Source: Nitrosomonas oligotropha (GTDB lineage: Bacteria > Pseudomonadota > Gammaproteobacteria > Burkholderiales > Nitrosomonadaceae). Taken from it: 64,000 nt of DNA. Location: assembly GCF_009833085.1 (NCBI RefSeq), contig NZ_QRBZ01000037.1:1-64000 (forward strand), read 5' to 3'. The notes beneath the pieces are model-generated. The model was not told the origin of the DNA, did not search any database, and saw nothing but the letters and a program-made list of their open reading frames with translations. The position numbers and the translations under genes are program-made. Shown in pieces: positions 34,755-43,950 of this stretch (the first letter of the stretch is position 1; the number at the start of each line of letters is the position of its first letter).

Positions 34755-36587
34755 ATGTTTGAATTATCAATGATAAGAAAGAGTAAAAGGATCATTGCCA
34801 GCAGTGCGGCGATCCTGGCTTTATCGGCAAACAGCGTTGCGGCTGATAACCAAGTCAATTTTGCACTAACCGATATCCCGGGCCGCTGGTTCGATACCGG
34901 ATCGTCAGTCGCGGGAAGCCGCTCGATTGCCATCGCCACACCGGGCGCAAGAGTCAATTTTTCAGGAAATTCCAATACCGTGCATACCAGAACCAGTTTG
35001 ATTTACCCGACTGGCGCGGCGGGCATGCCATTTAATACCGATCCCAAAAAAGGCGGCGATAGTTTGACGCTGACAACGCCGGGACTGTATGTCTTTACTT
35101 GCAGTATTCACCCGTACATGTTCGGTGCGGTGATTGTGGACGATCCGGCAACTACCGGACTGGACCTGGGTTCTTCACTCAGCTTGATCAACGGTATTAC
35201 GGTTCCAAGCAGCAGCGATCTCGCTACACGGTTGTTACGGACATTCTTCATTGCGACCAATCCGGCTAATTGGCAGGATTATGCGAAAAATGCACCTTGG
35301 CATATCACTTATCCCAACGTCGATGTGCGCGTGGACATCGGTGTCGTCAATTTGCCCGCCGTATTGAATGCGCGCTACGGCAATGATATCAATTTGCCGA
35401 CGCTGCAAAATCCCGCGACCCCGGCGGTTGGGGAAATCTGGGCAGCGACGCAATTTGAAATGACTGCGGGAAAATCCAAACCGGGAACTGTGTCCGCAAT
35501 CGATGGCACTAACTGGCAAGTAACGCGCAAGGTGGCGCTGCCTTCGATCAAAATGAACAATCCGCACAATATGTGGACTGATAAAGATCAGAACGTGATC
35601 TATGTAACGCAATGGTTTGACAAAAAACTGACGGTTTATGACCGCAAAACCGGCGCGCTGATCCGTAACGTATCCGTCGGTGAAGCGCCAGCGCATGTGA
35701 TGACCTTGACCGATACGGATAGGCTGCATATTACTAACAATGGCGATACCCGCACGGATTCCGTGATGGAACTGAGTCCGTTGGCTGCCCAAGTGTTGCG
35801 CCGGGTGGATATCGGACGCGGCAATGCGCATGCGCACTGGATGAGTCATGACGGTAAAACCATGGTGACGCCGAATGTGCTGAGTGGGGATACCACGCAA
35901 TACAATTTCAAAACAAATTCCATCGATGCCATTTTGCCCGTGAGCGGCCATTTCAGCCATCCACTGGCCACCGGAATGATGCCGGACGCCAGTAAGTATT
36001 ACGTTGCTAATTTACTGGACAGCACCATCACCGTGGTTGATATGAAATTACATACCGTGATCAAGCACATTAACCTGATCGAGCATTACGATCCGCTATC
36101 CGGCGCTATTTCCGGTCCTGTCGGCGCGTTGCCGGTGCAAACCCCGGTATCGCCGGACGGGAAAAATATGGTTACGGCGAATACACTGACCGGTACGATC
36201 ACCATTATCGATACGCGGCCCAATCTGGCGACAACCGATGAAGTGGTGGCTATGCTGCCATGCGACCCCGGTTGTCATGGCGTGCAATATGGCGCCAAGA
36301 AAGGAGGCGGTTATTACGCCTACGTGACGAGTAAATTCTCAAACCGGATGCTGGTCGTAGATCCTGATCCCAACGGCGATGGCGATCCATCCGATGCCAA
36401 GATAGCAGGTAAAGTCGGACTCTTCGCCGCAAGCTCTACCGCTAAGGATGACACGATTACGGCTAATCCTGGCATGGGAGGACAAGGTATTCTGCCGGTT
36501 CCGCTGGTTTATAACGGCTGGGTTCAAAATTTACCGGCAGCGTGGCGCAATCAATTGACTGCGGCACAGCAAGATCCAATTAAGTAA
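34755..36587 (+). CDS. Periplasmic cupredoxin fused to YVTN-type beta-propeller
   Basis: A 610-aa exported protein with a signal peptide (SSAAILALSANSVAA). Residues of about 25-135 are a cupredoxin domain with type 1 copper ligands His77, Cys116, His119 and Met122 (TCSIHPYMFG). The rest is a beta-propeller of YVTN/lactonase type with many inward-facing histidines (NPHNMW, GEAPAHVM, GNAHAHWMSHDG, GHFSHP). Electron transfer or copper handling in the periplasm is likely. The domain order is the reverse of nitrous oxide reductase, and no enzyme activity is established. I chose the ATG at 34755 because GAGAG lies 6 nt upstream; ATG codons at 34734 and 34770 are alternatives. Confidence 0.8.
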   Translation: MFELSMIRKSKRIIASSAAILALSANSVAADNQVNFALTDIPGRWFDTGSSVAGSRSIAIATPGARVNFSGNSNTVHTRTSLIYPTGAAGMPFNTDPKKGGDSLTLTTPGLYVFTCSIHPYMFGAVIVDDPATTGLDLGSSLSLINGITVPSSSDLATRLLRTFFIATNPANWQDYAKNAPWHITYPNVDVRVDIGVVNLPAVLNARYGNDINLPTLQNPATPAVGEIWAATQFEMTAGKSKPGTVSAIDGTNWQVTRKVALPSIKMNNPHNMWTDKDQNVIYVTQWFDKKLTVYDRKTGALIRNVSVGEAPAHVMTLTDTDRLHITNNGDTRTDSVMELSPLAAQVLRRVDIGRGNAHAHWMSHDGKTMVTPNVLSGDTTQYNFKTNSIDAILPVSGHFSHPLATGMMPDASKYYVANLLDSTITVVDMKLHTVIKHINLIEHYDPLSGAISGPVGALPVQTPVSPDGKNMVTANTLTGTITIIDTRPNLATTDEVVAMLPCDPGCHGVQYGAKKGGGYYAYVTSKFSNRMLVVDPDPNGDGDPSDAKIAGKVGLFAASSTAKDDTITANPGMGGQGILPVPLVYNGWVQNLPAAWRNQLTAAQQDPIK

Positions 36588-36678
36588 CGGAATGTTGGAT
36601 AAGAAGATAGTTTCAGAAATAGGTTGTTAATTTAACTGTTGTACAGTGTTTGTTACTTTTATCAATGAGGAGAAAAAA

Positions 36679-37323
36679 ATGAGTTCAGGACATGACGGAT
36701 TTGATGATGATTCATCGGGACACGAGCACAAAGCTTTTAAGTTCACGATTGTGGATAGTAAAGTAACGGCTGCATTTGAGCTAAATGATGGTGTGTGGGA
36801 AACAAAATCGATCGACGATGACGGCAGTGAAACCTACGTAGTGGAAGGAATCGAGGTTGTTCGTACCGAAGTCAAATCTTTCGGCACGGAAATAACCCGC
36901 TACGCCGACGTCGATGGCGATGGCACGTACTTACGAGTTTCGGAGCAATGGACAATTTCTCCGGGCGCCAGCGGCACGGTTCCAAAGTTCTCCGGACCGC
37001 TGAGATTCTCACCCACCGATAACGATGATGATATCGCTGTGCGCGCCGGTGAAGATTGCTCTGGCGGACGTGGTTCCGATGATTTTGTAATCCGCGATGC
37101 ATCGCATTTGCGCATCGATGATTTCAGCTCGCTGGAGCACGATATGCTGGTTTTCGATACCGGCCTTGGCTTAACGTCGAAGGAACACTTGGCCAGTTTT
37201 GTTACCGATATTCATCAAGAAGGCACCAATTTTATTGTGAACTTCGGTTCCAATGTATCAATCACGCTAATTGGCGTGCAACCGGATCACATCAGTTGGG
37301 ATGATGTCAGCGTACTGAGCTGA
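36679..37323 (+). CDS. RTX-like secreted protein, probable type I secretion cargo
   Basis: A 214-aa acidic protein with no N-terminal signal peptide. The C-terminal third (GEDCSGGRGSDDFVIRD, then LRIDDFSSLEHDMLVFDTGLG, then a short beta ending) resembles the C-terminal secretion region of RTX and serralysin-type proteins exported by type I systems. The N-terminal part contains DVDGDGTYL, a possible Ca-binding loop. GAGGAGA precedes the ATG. A hairpin terminator follows at 37336-37354. No dedicated transporter is adjacent, although the window has one generic ABC exporter far upstream. Confidence 0.65.
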   Translation: MSSGHDGFDDDSSGHEHKAFKFTIVDSKVTAAFELNDGVWETKSIDDDGSETYVVEGIEVVRTEVKSFGTEITRYADVDGDGTYLRVSEQWTISPGASGTVPKFSGPLRFSPTDNDDDIAVRAGEDCSGGRGSDDFVIRDASHLRIDDFSSLEHDMLVFDTGLGLTSKEHLASFVTDIHQEGTNFIVNFGSNVSITLIGVQPDHISWDDVSVLS

Positions 37324-37335
37324 TATCCGCACATT

Positions 37336-37354
37336 GAGGGGTTTTTAACCCCTC
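37336..37354 (+). terminator. Hairpin terminator after RTX-like gene
   Basis: Stem GAGGGGTT / AACCCCTC with a 3-nt loop, 13 bp after the stop codon. The T-tract is interrupted (TCGTTT), so strength is uncertain. Confidence 0.6.
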
Positions 37355-37487
37355 TCGTTTATCAATTTGAGCTTCTCTGGATTTCCCAAATAGGCCGTAT
37401 TGCGCCGTTTTTGGGAAGCAGGGGAGTGTTTTCTAAAAAATTGGCTAACTGTACATTTTTTGGAATTTACAGATAAAGGAATTTACC

Positions 37488-37691
37488 ATGAACACTTTAC
37501 TTATCGGCCAAGAGCATTTGCTGCAAGCGAAGATTGCGTATACGCCGCGCAGTGTTCCCTGGTACGAAGTGTTAGACATCGTTGACATCGACAGACGATA
37601 TGGATTCCAGAGACCACGTGTTGCCCTTTCGTTGCAACTGCCCGCTAGCAGCGAGTCGCTTTCCCTTGGAGTGTGCGTCTATCGATCGTAG
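37488..37691 (+). pseudogene. Possible truncated gene start at accessory-region junction
   Basis: An ATG with a well-placed AAAGGA encodes MNTLLIGQEHLLQAKIAYTP and about 11 further residues, then runs into sequence antisense to the 374-aa accessory gene. This looks like the 5' end of a gene cut by insertion of the accessory block. The frame reaches GTTGACATCGA (37581), and the same 11 bp at 39537 are in the same codon phase of an open frame that continues to a stop at 39683. It could also be a chance open frame. Confidence 0.3.
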
Positions 37692-38696
37692 GTAGAACTC
37701 CGGGCCAAGACTCATCTTGACTTCAATCAGACCGTGTAGGTTGTGATCAACCTTTACGGCAACAGTGCGTTTTGCATCTCCATCCCCGGGATTGGTTGCG
37801 CAATGTAGATTAACCACATAGCCAACGATTCGATCCAAGCTTGGCTTAACGATTTTGAGTTGCTCAGAGACGAATCTAAGCATGTTGATTTGCGGCTCGC
37901 CTATGAAACACTCCTTGAACAGGACAACATCCTCAGGCGGTGTGACAGAAGACGCCCAGTCAATTCCCAAGTCGAAAGCGATCTTGCCATCAAGGCCAAT
38001 ATCAGCCATCGCGTCACACATCCGTGCATTTAGTGCAAATTCATATGCTTCGATCAGAACATTTGGTTCTTCCCGACTGACCGAGTTTTCTAGCAGGAGC
38101 ACGCCTCTTGCAATCCTCTCGACCATCTTTCTGTGTATTGGCGCATCAAACAGGTCATCCACTTGTTCCGGTTTGGTAATCGTGTTTGAGACTTCAAAAC
38201 CAAAACTCCCGCTAAACGTGTGGCAGAACTCGAAGCCAGAAAGTAGATCAGAGGCGTTCGGCAATGGTTGTTCATAGTGAGGTTTTGCATCAATTTCTGA
38301 GCATGCGGAGTAAAGCAACAAATTTCGCATCGCTTTCACATGCTTTGATGCATCTCCAATCGGGATAGACGTGGCGTCGTTTGAGACTCTCAGCCGAATC
38401 AGAAGGGAGTCGGTATTTGAGCCAACGATGTCGGCGCATACATCTGCGATGGGGCGTTCTTCAACTTGACCAATTGAGAATACCGCTTGGTCTATTCGGG
38501 CACGTGTATCAGTAAAATGGTCGTCAGCGGGAAGAACCAACTCAAGTGGGTTTGGTGAATCGACTTGAAGTCGGAAAATCTGCCATTTGTTGTTTCTGGT
38601 CGTTGTTCTGCGCCAGCCCAATCGCTCTAGATACGAGCGAATGTCATAGAGACTGATTCGACCAAGTAGATTGCTTTGATCGCGGAACCGATTCAT
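37572..38696 (-). CDS. Unknown protein paired with DUF4365 gene
   Basis: A 374-aa soluble protein that I do not recognise. The N-terminus (ISLYDIRSYLERLGWRR then W-Q-I-F) suggests a small nucleic-acid- or protein-binding module, followed by LELVLPADD. In mid-protein is FCHTFSGSFGFEVS, and the C-terminal 90 residues are beta-rich and charged. The start overlaps the end of the DUF4365 gene by 4 bp (ATGA), so they are translationally coupled and probably act together. Base and codon use is more AT-rich than in the core genes around it. A role in defence against foreign DNA is inferred from the partner. Confidence 0.65.
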   Translation of the reverse strand: MNRFRDQSNLLGRISLYDIRSYLERLGWRRTTTRNNKWQIFRLQVDSPNPLELVLPADDHFTDTRARIDQAVFSIGQVEERPIADVCADIVGSNTDSLLIRLRVSNDATSIPIGDASKHVKAMRNLLLYSACSEIDAKPHYEQPLPNASDLLSGFEFCHTFSGSFGFEVSNTITKPEQVDDLFDAPIHRKMVERIARGVLLLENSVSREEPNVLIEAYEFALNARMCDAMADIGLDGKIAFDLGIDWASSVTPPEDVVLFKECFIGEPQINMLRFVSEQLKIVKPSLDRIVGYVVNLHCATNPGDGDAKRTVAVKVDHNLHGLIEVKMSLGPEFYLRSIDAHSKGKRLAASGQLQRKGNTWSLESISSVDVNDV

Positions 38697-39202
38697 GACA
38701 GAGCCCCTTCATAGAGCTTCTGTTTCAACTCATGCAGTGACTCGGGGGTCAGCAGCTGATTCCGTGGAATGCGTATTCTTTGGGACGAAGTATTTTTTGT
38801 TTCCGCGCCATCGATAAAGTGGTAGTAGCAGCACTTTCTAATCATAAGCTCGTCTTCAGCTACGTTTAGCCATGCTTCCTTTTCCTTTGGAAAACAGCAC
38901 ACCACGAGCGCGCAAGGCATTGACGAGTTATCTCGCCTAAACACGAGCCGATTGTATGCATCTGCTTCAAGATCAAACACGACATGTGCGTCTTCGGCAG
39001 ACCAATTGATGCTTGCCTTCAACTGCAATTCAAGGAACGCTCCAAGGTCGATTCGTTTGTTTCTGTGCTCTCCGATTTTACGAACTTCCAAGTCGATGCC
39101 ATAGTCCTTGGCTACAGCATTTGGTGCGAAGCCAGAATACGCAATGATGGCGCTCACGTAGGAAACGCTGATCAGTTCCTCAATTGTCTGGGTAGGCAAC
39201 AT
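38693..39202 (-). CDS. DUF4365 domain protein (restriction-endonuclease-like fold)
   Basis: A 169-aa protein of the DUF4365 family. The PD-(D/E)xK-like core is visible as KDYGIDLEVRKIG (about residues 32-44) followed by LELQLKAS (about 57-64), which supply the Asp, the Glu/Gln and the Lys expected for the nuclease fold. Members occur in accessory regions and some are linked to phage defence. Whether this one cuts DNA is untested. It is the first gene of the two-gene leftward module. Confidence 0.75.
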   Translation of the reverse strand: MLPTQTIEELISVSYVSAIIAYSGFAPNAVAKDYGIDLEVRKIGEHRNKRIDLGAFLELQLKASINWSAEDAHVVFDLEADAYNRLVFRRDNSSMPCALVVCCFPKEKEAWLNVAEDELMIRKCCYYHFIDGAETKNTSSQRIRIPRNQLLTPESLHELKQKLYEGALS

Positions 39203-39238
39203 CGTTTCGGCGGTACCTGATACCTAATGTAATATATA

Positions 39239-39254
39239 CGACAAAAAATGTCGC
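39239..39254. promoter_or_regulatory. Inverted repeat upstream of DUF4365 module
   Basis: ACGACA and TGTCGC/T-type half-sites (CGACA-AAAAA-TGTCG) lie about 40 bp upstream of the DUF4365 start codon. It could be an operator of the module. No promoter elements were assigned. Confidence 0.35.
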
Positions 39255-40030
39255 ATAACCTGGAATGGAATGTTGTATGACATGGTTAAGTTTTCCTAAC
39301 TGCTTATTACTTAATAAACTTTAGAATAAAAAACTGCGAATATAGGGTATAAGCGCATCATTTGCTTTTCTCGTTTAAGTAACGAGGGCTACAAATACAT
39401 ACCTGTAAGAAACAATTATCGAATATAGAGGTTTATCGCCCCTAAGACAATCAGTTAATCCTGTAAGCTGTGCTTTCCAAGCACTCGGATGCAAAGACGG
39501 GGTGCGGGTGAGCAGCACTACTGGAAGTTATGCGCGGTTGACATCGAGTTATTACTTGCGTTGCAGTATTCAAGCCCATTATCGAAACCCGAGATAGTAT
39601 CAAAACGCCAATTGAAGATTTGCTCGGTAAAAACTGCGTTTCTTTCGCAGTTCATTCCGGGAGATGCAGGTATGGGATTCTGATTTGCATTGATACAAAG
39701 AACTCATCGTGACCCGGATCACGCGGTTAGAAAAGCGCAGGATTTCGGCATCGGCATTAATTGGTTCTCAATCGCAATATTAAATTCCAATTGGATTACA
39801 ATCAGACCCATTTCACGGGCGGCGCCGGTGGTGGAGCGAACCGGACGGAAGAAAAGGTGTTGTTCTCGCGCATGCAAATTGTGTTCTGAGTTGTTTCTCA
39901 CGGGTTCAAATCAACCGGTTTTCACTTTCAGCTTCGGAATGAATGCGCTATAGTGAAATGGTTATGTTCCGGTATCACAGTTTGGTTATGATGCGCGGGC
40001 AATTGCATCGCATACAAAAAAGGAAAACTC
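39255..40030. other. Gene-poor stretch between DUF4365 module and cysK
   Basis: About 780 bp without a convincing gene. It holds short open frames with no ribosome binding site, an 11-bp sequence (39537) repeated at 37581, and a TATAGT at 39949-39954 that may be the -10 of the cysK promoter, although its -35 is weak. I see no tRNA. The composition suggests decayed sequence at the edge of the accessory insertion. Confidence 0.5.
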
Positions 40031-41011
40031 ATGGCAAATTGGTTTGAAAATAATTCATTATCGATTGGGCGTACCCCGCTGGTGCGGCTCAATCGGGTGA
40101 CTGATGGCGCGGCGGCATTGGTGCTGGGGAAAATCGAAGGGCGTAATCCGGCATATTCGGTGAAATGCCGCATTGGCGCGGCGATGATCGACGACGCGGA
40201 ACGCAGAGGTTTGCTGGGTGCGGGAAAAGAAATTGTCGAACCGACCAGCGGCAATACCGGGATTGCATTGGCGTTTGTCGCAGCGGCGCGGGGAATTCCG
40301 CTGACCTTGACGATGCCGGAAACGATGAGTGTGGAACGGCGCAAATTACTGGTTGCGCTCGGCGCTAAACTGGAGTTGACCGAAGGTGCGCGCGGCATGA
40401 ACGGCGCTTTGGCCAAGGCGGAAGAAATCGTCGCTTCTAATCCCGGCCGCTACGTGTTGCTGCAACAGTTCAAGAATCCGGCCAATCCGGCCATCCACGA
40501 AAAAACCACCGGGCCGGAAATCTGGGACGACACCGATGGCGCGGTCGATATTTTTGTCGCAGGCGTGGGAACGGGCGGCACGATTACCGGTGTGTCGCGT
40601 TATCTCAAGCAAACCAAAGGCAAAGCCATTACCTCGGTGGCGGTGGAGCCTGTTGCAAGCCCGGTGCTGTCGCAAAAGCGCGCAGGCGTGTCGCTAGCGC
40701 CCGGGCCGCATAAGATTCAAGGGATCGGCGCCGGTTTTGTGCCGGATAATCTCGATCTTTCGCTGGTTGACGAAATCGAGCAAGTCAGTAATGAAGAAGC
40801 CATACTGTATGCGCGGCGTCTGGCGCGCGAAGAGGGGATTTTGGCGGGCATTTCCTGCGGCGCTGCGGTAGCGGCTGCGGTGCGCCACGCTAAACGTCCT
40901 GAGAATGCAGGCAAAACCATTGTGGTGATACTGCCGGATTCCGCCGAACGTTATCTGAGCAGTATTCTTTTTGAAGGTATGTTTGATGCGCAAGGCTTGG
41001 CAACAGAGTGA
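40031..41011 (+). CDS. cysK: Cysteine synthase A (O-acetylserine sulfhydrylase)
   Basis: A 326-aa PLP enzyme that joins O-acetylserine and sulfide to give cysteine. The N-terminus [19 protein letters not shown] lysine in SVKCR (Lys45), substrate loop PTSGNTG (71-77) and the PLP-phosphate glycine loop [10 protein letters not shown] match CysK throughout rather than CysM. AAGGAAA precedes the ATG. The stop codon overlaps the GTG start of the serine acetyltransferase gene, so both enzymes of cysteine synthesis are translationally coupled. Confidence 0.93.
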   Translation: MANWFENNSLSIGRTPLVRLNRVTDGAAALVLGKIEGRNPAYSVKCRIGAAMIDDAERRGLLGAGKEIVEPTSGNTGIALAFVAAARGIPLTLTMPETMSVERRKLLVALGAKLELTEGARGMNGALAKAEEIVASNPGRYVLLQQFKNPANPAIHEKTTGPEIWDDTDGAVDIFVAGVGTGGTITGVSRYLKQTKGKAITSVAVEPVASPVLSQKRAGVSLAPGPHKIQGIGAGFVPDNLDLSLVDEIEQVSNEEAILYARRLAREEGILAGISCGAAVAAAVRHAKRPENAGKTIVVILPDSAERYLSSILFEGMFDAQGLATE

Positions 41012-41958
41012 ACAATAGCAAGCGAACACGGGATCTTTTGCTGCGCAGTGCGCAGCTGGATGTAGATAGTATCGTAGCGGAGCTGCGCACGCTGCGGCTG
41101 GCGTCGTTGGAAAGCCGCAACCGGCATGACCGGCCGCCCCGGCTGCCGTCGCGTCGGATTCTGGCCAGTGTTGCGGAAGGCTTGAGCGCGGCCATGTTTC
41201 CGAACCGGCTGGGTTCGTCGGAGCTGGCGGACGAAGGCATCGATCATTATGTCGGGCATACCTTGAATATGACGTTGCGCGAGCTGATGGTGCAGATTCA
41301 AAATGAACTGCACTACAACTCGGGACTGGAAATGCTCAGTGATGAAGATCGCGCCCAATCGATTGCCATTACGCAATCCTTTGCCAAGTGCTTACCGCAA
41401 ATCCGTACACTGCTGGAAAGCGATATCAAGGCGGCGTATGAGGGCGATCCGGCGGCGCGCAATCTCGATGAAGTGCTGGTGTGCTATCCCGGCATCATGG
41501 CGATCTTGCATTACCGGCTGGCGCATGTTCTGCATGGCTTGGGCGTGCCGTTGATCGCACGCATGATTTCGGAAATCGCGCATTCGGTAACCGGTATCGA
41601 AATCCATCCCGGCGCGCAGATCGGCGGCAGTTTCTTTATCGATCACGGCACCGGCGTGGTGATAGGCGAAACCGCCATCATCGGCCAGAATGTCCGCTTG
41701 TATCAGGCGGTGACACTGGGCGCCAAGCGTTTCCCGGTGGATGAGAACGGCGCGTTGGTGAAAGGCAATCTGCGCCACCCGATTGTCGAGGACGATGTGG
41801 TGATTTATGCCGGTGCTACGATATTGGGGCGTATTACCATCGGGCGCGGATCGACGATCGGCGGCAACGTCTGGTTGACGCGCAGCGTGCCGCCGGGCAG
41901 CAATATTTCTCAAGCGCAGATGCGCCAGGAAGTGTACGAAAATGGCGCTGGAATTTGA
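41008..41958 (+). CDS. cysE: Serine O-acetyltransferase (EpsC type)
   Basis: A 316-aa enzyme that makes O-acetylserine from serine and acetyl-CoA. The helical N-terminal half precedes a left-handed beta-helix of hexapeptide repeats ([26 protein letters not shown], then [13 protein letters not shown], then [14 protein letters not shown]). The longer N-terminal region fits the EpsC form rather than enterobacterial CysE. The start is GTG, inside the cysK stop (GTGA). It provides the substrate for cysK and may form the cysteine synthase complex with it. Confidence 0.92.
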   Translation: MNNSKRTRDLLLRSAQLDVDSIVAELRTLRLASLESRNRHDRPPRLPSRRILASVAEGLSAAMFPNRLGSSELADEGIDHYVGHTLNMTLRELMVQIQNELHYNSGLEMLSDEDRAQSIAITQSFAKCLPQIRTLLESDIKAAYEGDPAARNLDEVLVCYPGIMAILHYRLAHVLHGLGVPLIARMISEIAHSVTGIEIHPGAQIGGSFFIDHGTGVVIGETAIIGQNVRLYQAVTLGAKRFPVDENGALVKGNLRHPIVEDDVVIYAGATILGRITIGRGSTIGGNVWLTRSVPPGSNISQAQMRQEVYENGAGI

Positions 41959-41990
41959 TTTGTGCGATTTTATTTTAAACAAGGGTAATT

Positions 41991-42404
41991 ATGACGGCTC
42001 ATAAACTTATACTGACGTTGGATGACGCGAAGAAAATAGCCGCCGGGGCGGAAGCGGAAGCCAAACGGAACGGCTGGCCGGTGGTCATTGCCATTGTCGA
42101 CGATGGCGGGCATTTATTGCATTTGCAACGCCTTGACGGGGCGCAGTACGGTAGTATTCAAGTCGCGATGGAAAAAGCGCGCGCGGCGATCGCATTCCGC
42201 CGTCCGACTAAAATATGGGAAGAAAATATTGCCGCAGGGCATTTGCGCTATTTGAATTTGCCTGGAACATTACCGATCGAGGGTGGCTTGCCGGTTACGA
42301 TCGACAATCAATTTACCGGCGCGGTCGGTGTCAGTGGCGTGCGGTCGCATCAGGATGCGCAGATTGCTCAGGCCGGGATTGATGCTTTGTTATCGAATAA
42401 GTAA
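41991..42404 (+). CDS. GlcG/HbpS family protein (DUF336)
   Basis: A 137-aa protein of the GlcG/HbpS family. It shows LDDAKKIAAGAEAEAKRNGWPVVIAIVDDGGHLLHLQRLDGA near the N-terminus and the C-terminal GAVGVSGVRSHQDAQIAQAG. HbpS-type members bind haem, while GlcG sits in glycolate operons; neither role can be assigned from sequence here. AAGGGTAA precedes the ATG. It follows cysE by 32 bp and may share its transcript, although a link with cysteine synthesis is not obvious. Confidence 0.85.
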   Translation: MTAHKLILTLDDAKKIAAGAEAEAKRNGWPVVIAIVDDGGHLLHLQRLDGAQYGSIQVAMEKARAAIAFRRPTKIWEENIAAGHLRYLNLPGTLPIEGGLPVTIDNQFTGAVGVSGVRSHQDAQIAQAGIDALLSNK

Positions 42405-42434
42405 GCCGTAGTATCCGCGGGCTGTTTTTTATAT

Positions 42435-42451
42435 CGCCGGGAAAACCGGCG
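42435..42451. terminator. GC-rich hairpin between convergent genes
   Basis: CGCCGG-GAAAA-CCGGCG forms a stable stem in the 52-bp space between the DUF336 and DUF2165 stop codons. There is no proper T-tract on either side, so its role as terminator is tentative. Confidence 0.4.
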
Positions 42452-42456
42452 GTCAT

Positions 42457-42948
42457 TCAAATTTGCTGTTCTTCAGCCTGGCCCAGGTAAATGAGGATGG
42501 CGGCAATGATCATCACTAAACGGAATGCAGCCTGCTGTCCATTGGCTGTTTCCGATTGCCACATCAAAAACCATTCGCCGCCCATCGTCATGAATCCGGT
42601 AAACCACAGTAAAAAGCCCAATGTCAGTCCGAGAATTGCCAAACCTTTTGCTTGATTGAAAGCGACGGGATTCTGGATGCACCGGTATAAACGCAAACCG
42701 CCAAGCCAGCACAGCGCGGCAATAGCGATTTCGGTGCTTATGATGAGGCCGTAAACGGTGTGATGGATGACCGGAGAATGGATGGCGCGCCATAACCCTT
42801 GATTACCGGGAAACGTGGTGTCCATCATCAGCACGTGGGCTACCAGGGTGAAATTCGAGTTGTAGTCGGTGAGGTTATTGAACGCCACCAGCGAAGCGTA
42901 CAGTGCAAAAGCCAGCACCAAGACAAGTTTTGATATTCTCGTATACAT
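42457..42948 (-). CDS. DUF2165 family membrane protein
   Basis: A 163-aa inner-membrane protein with four hydrophobic helices, of the DUF2165 family (FNNLTDYNSNFTLVAHVLMMDTTFPGNQGLWRAI after the first helix, then GLTLGFLLWFTGFMTMGGEWFLMWQS). The function of the family is unknown. It is convergent with the DUF336 gene and stands alone on its strand. The N-terminus looks like a helix rather than a cleaved signal. Confidence 0.82.
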   Translation of the reverse strand: MYTRISKLVLVLAFALYASLVAFNNLTDYNSNFTLVAHVLMMDTTFPGNQGLWRAIHSPVIHHTVYGLIISTEIAIAALCWLGGLRLYRCIQNPVAFNQAKGLAILGLTLGFLLWFTGFMTMGGEWFLMWQSETANGQQAAFRLVMIIAAILIYLGQAEEQQI

Positions 42949-43017
42949 GACTCTGACTCAAGCGGAAATGCTGCGCATTGATGAGGAGTTACAAAAGAGA
43001 CTTTGCTGTGGTTGAAA

Positions 43018-43052
43018 CCCGGCCAGATTAGTCAGAGGCTTGTCTGGCCGGG
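43018..43052 (-). terminator. Hairpin terminator after Tim44-like gene
   Basis: A 10-bp perfect stem (CCCGGCCAGA / TCTGGCCGGG) with a 15-nt loop lies 29 bp beyond the stop of the leftward Tim44-like gene. It is followed by only three T on that strand, so it is a weak candidate. Confidence 0.45.
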
Positions 43053-43080
43053 CTATTCACAATACTACATGGCGTGGAAA

Positions 43081-43950
43081 TTACGAAACTTGCTGAATTC
43101 CGGACAATAACCAGGTGGCGTTAGGATCTTTCAGATCTTTTTGCACGTGCCAGATTTCATCGAATGCTTCCGGTTCCCCATTTGGAAGTTCGCGCAGCTG
43201 GCCGGTGAAACGCACGCTGGCAATCGCCATGTCCTCGGTAGTTTCCACTTCCAGCAAATTGGCATCGATAAACATGACTTCCGATTTATGTTGGGTATCG
43301 CCACTTTCCTGCATTTGTGCGCTGATTTCCGCCAGCATTTCCGCGGTTGTGAAATCACGGATTTCATTGATGTCGCCACGATCATGCGCAGCCTGTAAGC
43401 GGATGAACGAAGCTTTGGCGTTGCGGATAAAAGGTTCTACTTTGAAATCCGTGGGAATATTCGGTTGCTGATATGCGCTTCCGCTGTCTTCACCGGACGC
43501 AGTTTCTGCGGGTGCAGTGAAGGGGGGCGTATTGAAGCGGTCTTGCGTGCCCACAGCGCCCATGCCGGAATATTGCATCGAAGCGGCGTGCTCCGCTTTG
43601 GGTTTTCGCAGCATACGGATGACGAAGAAAACAACGCCGATCAGTAACGCCATAATCACAAAATCCATCATATTGATATTTTCAAACGCGCCACCCATGA
43701 AGAGCGCAGCCAATAAGCCGCCCGCTGCCAGACCCGCTAATGCGCCGCCCCATTTGCTGCCAGCGGAAGGAGCCGCAGCCGGTGTTGCAGCAGGTGCTGC
43801 TTTTTGCGTATTGGGCGCTGCTTGCTGATTGACCGATTGGCGTTGCGTGCCGATATTTTTACCGCCGCCCATACGTTTTGCTTCCGCATCGAAAGCGAGC
43901 AATCCAAAACTGAGAAAAGCCAAAGTCAGAAAGGTGAGTGTCTGCTTCAT
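43081..43950 (-). CDS. Tim44-like domain protein, exported
   Basis: A 289-aa protein with a signal peptide (FLTLAFLSFGLLAFDAEA), a Gln/Ala/Pro-rich stretch, a Gly-rich membrane helix and a second helix near residue 105 (MDFVIMALLIGVVFFVIRML), then a C-terminal Tim44-like domain (FIRNAKASFIRLQAAHDRGDINEIRDFTTAEML). Bacterial members are envelope proteins of unknown function; the domain in mitochondria binds membranes. The ATG at 43950 has GGGAGA upstream; an in-frame TTG 15 bases earlier is less likely. Confidence 0.85.
   Translation of the reverse strand: MKQTLTFLTLAFLSFGLLAFDAEAKRMGGGKNIGTQRQSVNQQAAPNTQKAAPAATPAAAPSAGSKWGGALAGLAAGGLLAALFMGGAFENINMMDFVIMALLIGVVFFVIRMLRKPKAEHAASMQYSGMGAVGTQDRFNTPPFTAPAETASGEDSGSAYQQPNIPTDFKVEPFIRNAKASFIRLQAAHDRGDINEIRDFTTAEMLAEISAQMQESGDTQHKSEVMFIDANLLEVETTEDMAIASVRFTGQLRELPNGEPEAFDEIWHVQKDLKDPNATWLLSGIQQVS

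Noticed and set aside
39420-39540. Possible tRNA-like segment as an integration site
   Set aside because: No cloverleaf or T-loop sequence could be drawn.
39690-39953. 87-codon open frame before cysK
   Set aside because: There is no ribosome binding site or recognisable motif; it is rich in rare-looking codons and overlaps the probable cysK promoter region.
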